NCBI RefSeq assembly: GCF_024296925.1
Contig: NZ_CP101125.1
Location: 2,668,501 to 2,732,500 of the forward strand
From: Pseudomonas nunensis
GTDB taxonomy: Bacteria; Pseudomonadota; Gammaproteobacteria; Pseudomonadales; Pseudomonadaceae
Direction of reading: 5' to 3'
Length of the DNA stretch: 64,000 nucleotides
The notes under the pieces were generated by a model. That model had not been told where the DNA came from, did not search any database, and was given only the letters and a program-made list of their open reading frames with translations. Of the stretch, positions 62,158 through 64,000 are shown piece after piece. The position numbers were made by a program, and so were the translations under genes. Each line of letters starts with the position of its first letter. Position 1 is the stretch's first letter.

Positions 62158-62421
62158 GGGGAAGGCCTTGTCGAACTGTTGAAAACCAAGGAGTTTGCCC
62201 CAAAACGGCCCCATTGATCTAATTTTCTGACTGCTTTGTTAGCAAATTCCAGCAATTAACTGCTCTTGATCAATGCCGCGCGTTATCCTTGCCTATTGTT
62301 GTACAGCGATTGTTTTTTGCATCGGGTCGGGAACTTGTCGGGGTCTTGCATTTACTCAAGCAAGAGACCGGCGATTTCGATCGACCGCCGACCCGTAAAT
62401 CCACCATTGAGAGCCCCTACT

Positions 62422-62781
62422 ATGTCCTCCAACGCGTCCATCATTCTTGTCGTCGAAGACGATGCCATCGTGCGCATGCTGATCGTCGATGTGCTGGAGG
62501 AACTTGAATTCAAGGTTCTCGAAGCAGATGGCAGCGAGCAAGCCCTGGAGTTTCTCAATGACGAAGACCAGTACATCGACCTGATGATGACCGACGTCGG
62601 CCTGCCAGTGATGGATGGACGTGAACTGGCCACCCAGGCGCGGATGCTGCGCCCCGAACTGCCAATCCTGTTTGCCAGCGGGTATGCCGAAAGCATCGAC
62701 GTGCCGGCGGGCATGCAGGTGATTGGCAAACCGTTTTCGATTGACCAGTTGCGGGACAAGGTAAAGGGCATGCTGGCTTGA
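62422..62781 (+). CDS. Single-domain response regulator
   Basis: A 119-residue receiver ('ILVVEDDAIVRMLIVDVLEE', Asp in 'LMMTDVGLPVMDG', Lys in 'VIGKPFSIDQL'). No output domain. It is divergent from the large kinase with 264 bp between starts and is a likely partner in its phosphorelay. The ATG at 62422 follows GAGAGCCCCTACT; an open frame from 62266 has no domain. Confidence 0.9.
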   Translation: MSSNASIILVVEDDAIVRMLIVDVLEELEFKVLEADGSEQALEFLNDEDQYIDLMMTDVGLPVMDGRELATQARMLRPELPILFASGYAESIDVPAGMQVIGKPFSIDQLRDKVKGMLA

Positions 62782-62920
62782 GTGTTCAAATACGCTGAGG
62801 CTTCATCGCAACAACGATTGTCAGGATTCTCCAGACACGTATCCGCATCATGTGCCGCCTGAACTTGACGGCATGCCGTTTTGCAACACACTGCCCGTCC
62901 CCCAAACTAACAAACCAGCA

Positions 62921-62959
62921 CACGACAATTCCGGAATTGATTAATCCGGGATTGTCGTG
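62921..62959 (+). terminator. Long hairpin after the response regulator
   Basis: A 15-bp stem with one G-T wobble (CACGACAATTCCGGA / TCCGGGATTGTCGTG) and a 9-base loop. No strong T-run follows. The 331-bp gap (62782-63112) shows otherwise only AT-rich sequence and no gene. Confidence 0.55.
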
Positions 62960-63112
62960 CCTGTTATTACTTCAACACTCCAACTTGGAAACAATCCGTC
63001 GAAGTAACTTGCTAGCCATAACTAACGCCAGATAATAACTTGCCCCTCAGCAGCGCACCGCTGCTTAATTAAAACACTTCACACCTATAACAAAACCGTT
63101 CAAGGATTGAAC

Positions 63113-64000
63113 ATGACCATGCTTAGCTTTTCGGCTGAATTAAAAAACGCCGACGAAAAAACCGCCATCATCGCAAAGATGACGGCACTGGAAAAACTAT
63201 ACCCTGCAAAGGTCACGATAGATGATCTGCTGGTCCCGCGCCTAATGGGATCTTCCTTGGATATTGCACACGAGAAAGAGCGCAGCGTACTGCTGGACAT
63301 GATGAGCAGTCCCGAATTCATGCTTGTACGGCAGCTGTTCAGCATTCCCGAAGGTGCCATCCTTTACTGTGATACGAACAGAAACTTTTATATGAGTGTC
63401 GGTACTCAACGCAGAAATCTTGCACCGATCATGGATAACAACAGTTATCTAAGCCGCCGACTTGATGAACTATCCCTATTGGCGGAAAACTCTGGTGGCT
63501 GTGTCTATGCCGGCGCAACTATCAGCGTCGACCAATGGCATAACTTCCATGGAGTTCCGTTCCCAGAGCATTTAAAGCAGCATTTGGCAACGATCAAGCC
63601 TCAACGCTTCCCTCGAGCAAAAGGCGTTGTGCTCGGCAACTACATGGCCTTATTGGATCAACAATCGCCATCTTCTCTAACCCTGACCGACGCACAACGA
63701 TCCCGACTCCAGCCTCCGAAAACACTGGATGAAACAATGCTCTATCGTCTACTGGATCGCTCACGTACAGCGCAGGCTATCCGCTTCGATGCGCGCTCGG
63801 CGCTGGAATCGGGTTTGAAAAGCTCCAGGGCCAAGAGTCACGCACGTGACATTCTCAACAGTGTCGAGTGGTACGGTTCCGGCTTCGGGCAGACGGCATC
63901 GGATGAAGACCTGAACCTGCTGCTGATGGCGCGCATCCTGCTCGACATCAACCCGGCCATCGGGCAAGAGCTCGAAGAGCATCGACTGTTCGGGTTTGAG
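63113..64000 (+). CDS. 5' part of a large unrecognised protein
   Basis: An open frame of 296 codons runs from an ATG (CAAGGATTGAAC upstream) to the window edge with no stop. No family is recognised. The first ~200 residues are encoded with A/T-ending codons (cta, tta, ata, aaa), unlike the GC-rich genes around. From about 63740 the frame switches to host-like GC-rich codons ('FDARSALESGLKSSRAKSHA', 'LNLLLMARILLDINPAIG'). There is no signal peptide. Size and mosaic look recall large secreted or insecticidal-type toxins of Pseudomonas, but nothing in the visible part proves it. Confidence 0.6.
   Translation, partial: MTMLSFSAELKNADEKTAIIAKMTALEKLYPAKVTIDDLLVPRLMGSSLDIAHEKERSVLLDMMSSPEFMLVRQLFSIPEGAILYCDTNRNFYMSVGTQRRNLAPIMDNNSYLSRRLDELSLLAENSGGCVYAGATISVDQWHNFHGVPFPEHLKQHLATIKPQRFPRAKGVVLGNYMALLDQQSPSSLTLTDAQRSRLQPPKTLDETMLYRLLDRSRTAQAIRFDARSALESGLKSSRAKSHARDILNSVEWYGSGFGQTASDEDLNLLLMARILLDINPAIGQELEEHRLFGFE

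Noticed and set aside
58978..62217. 1079-codon frame opposite the large sensor kinase
   Set aside because: The minus-strand gene has all kinase motifs; the antisense product has no domain and an unusual His/Gln/Arg-rich composition.
1..64000. CRISPR arrays and rRNA operons
   Set aside because: No regularly spaced repeats and no rRNA-like sequence were seen on either strand.

Overview
The window reads as chromosomal DNA of a Pseudomonas of the P. fluorescens group. The basis is near-exact family resemblance of MexS, MexT, MexE, MexF and OprN, a DUF1652 protein, high-GC codon use, and several families of REP-type palindromes (cores such as GCGGGCTTGCTCGCGAAGG and GGCGAGGGGGCTTGCCCCCG) between genes. 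No rRNA, tRNA or CRISPR array was seen.

Layout. 0-6 kb: DUF1652 protein, UvrD/Rep-like helicase, pirin, phosphoglucomutase. 6-11 kb: an accessory metabolic block with two near-duplicate short-chain dehydrogenases (one with a twin-arginine signal), an exported DUF1330 protein, a Tat-exported alpha/beta hydrolase with a Cys in the nucleophile position, and an AraC regulator. Fragments of other dehydrogenases lie around it. 11-14.3 kb: a MocR-type regulator and an unrecognised 484-residue protein. 14.9-17.1 kb: the divergent pair mexS/mexT. 17.2-23.8 kb: an integrative element with a tyrosine integrase, AlpA-like regulator, SF3/DUF5906 replication helicase, and a cargo of two proteins with R-x4-H (HEPN-type) motifs, one frameshifted. 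Its far end is fused to a truncated branched-chain amino-acid permease. 23.8-26.9 kb: the rest of that ABC transporter (binding protein and two ATPases; the second permease is absent). 27.3-32 kb: an opine-oxidase-like set (binding protein, RidA, FAD/Fe-S subunit, small 2Fe-2S subunit, DadA-like subunit) with a LysR gene. 33-38.2 kb: an Amadori-compound set (HutC-type GntR regulator, FrlB-like SIS deglycase, PfkB kinase, polar amino-acid ABC binding protein and two permeases). 38.2-40.1 kb: an aldo/keto reductase and its divergent LysR. 40.2-46.2 kb: mexE-mexF-oprN behind two ATC-N9-GAT palindromes. 46.5-52 kb: an AaeAB-like efflux operon (FUSC, DUF1656, HlyD), a bestrophin-like channel and a HEAT/TPR protein. 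52.2-62.8 kb: a signalling cluster (KaiC-like ATPase, three sensor kinases, CheB, CheR, two single-domain receivers). 63.1 kb to the edge: the start of a large unrecognised protein whose first ~200 codons differ in base composition from the rest.

How they fit. In P. aeruginosa mexT sits directly before mexEF-oprN. Here about 23 kb of element, transport and catabolic genes separates regulator from pump, while MexT-type sites remain in front of mexE. The 27-38 kb region looks like two adjacent systems for sugar-amine or amino-acid conjugates of the kind found on plants and in decaying matter: an oxidative route and a phosphorylation/deglycation route. The candidate for a less-described system is the HEPN pair carried by the integrative element at 21.1-23.2 kb. 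All functional statements rest on motif recognition from the sequence; no database search was possible.
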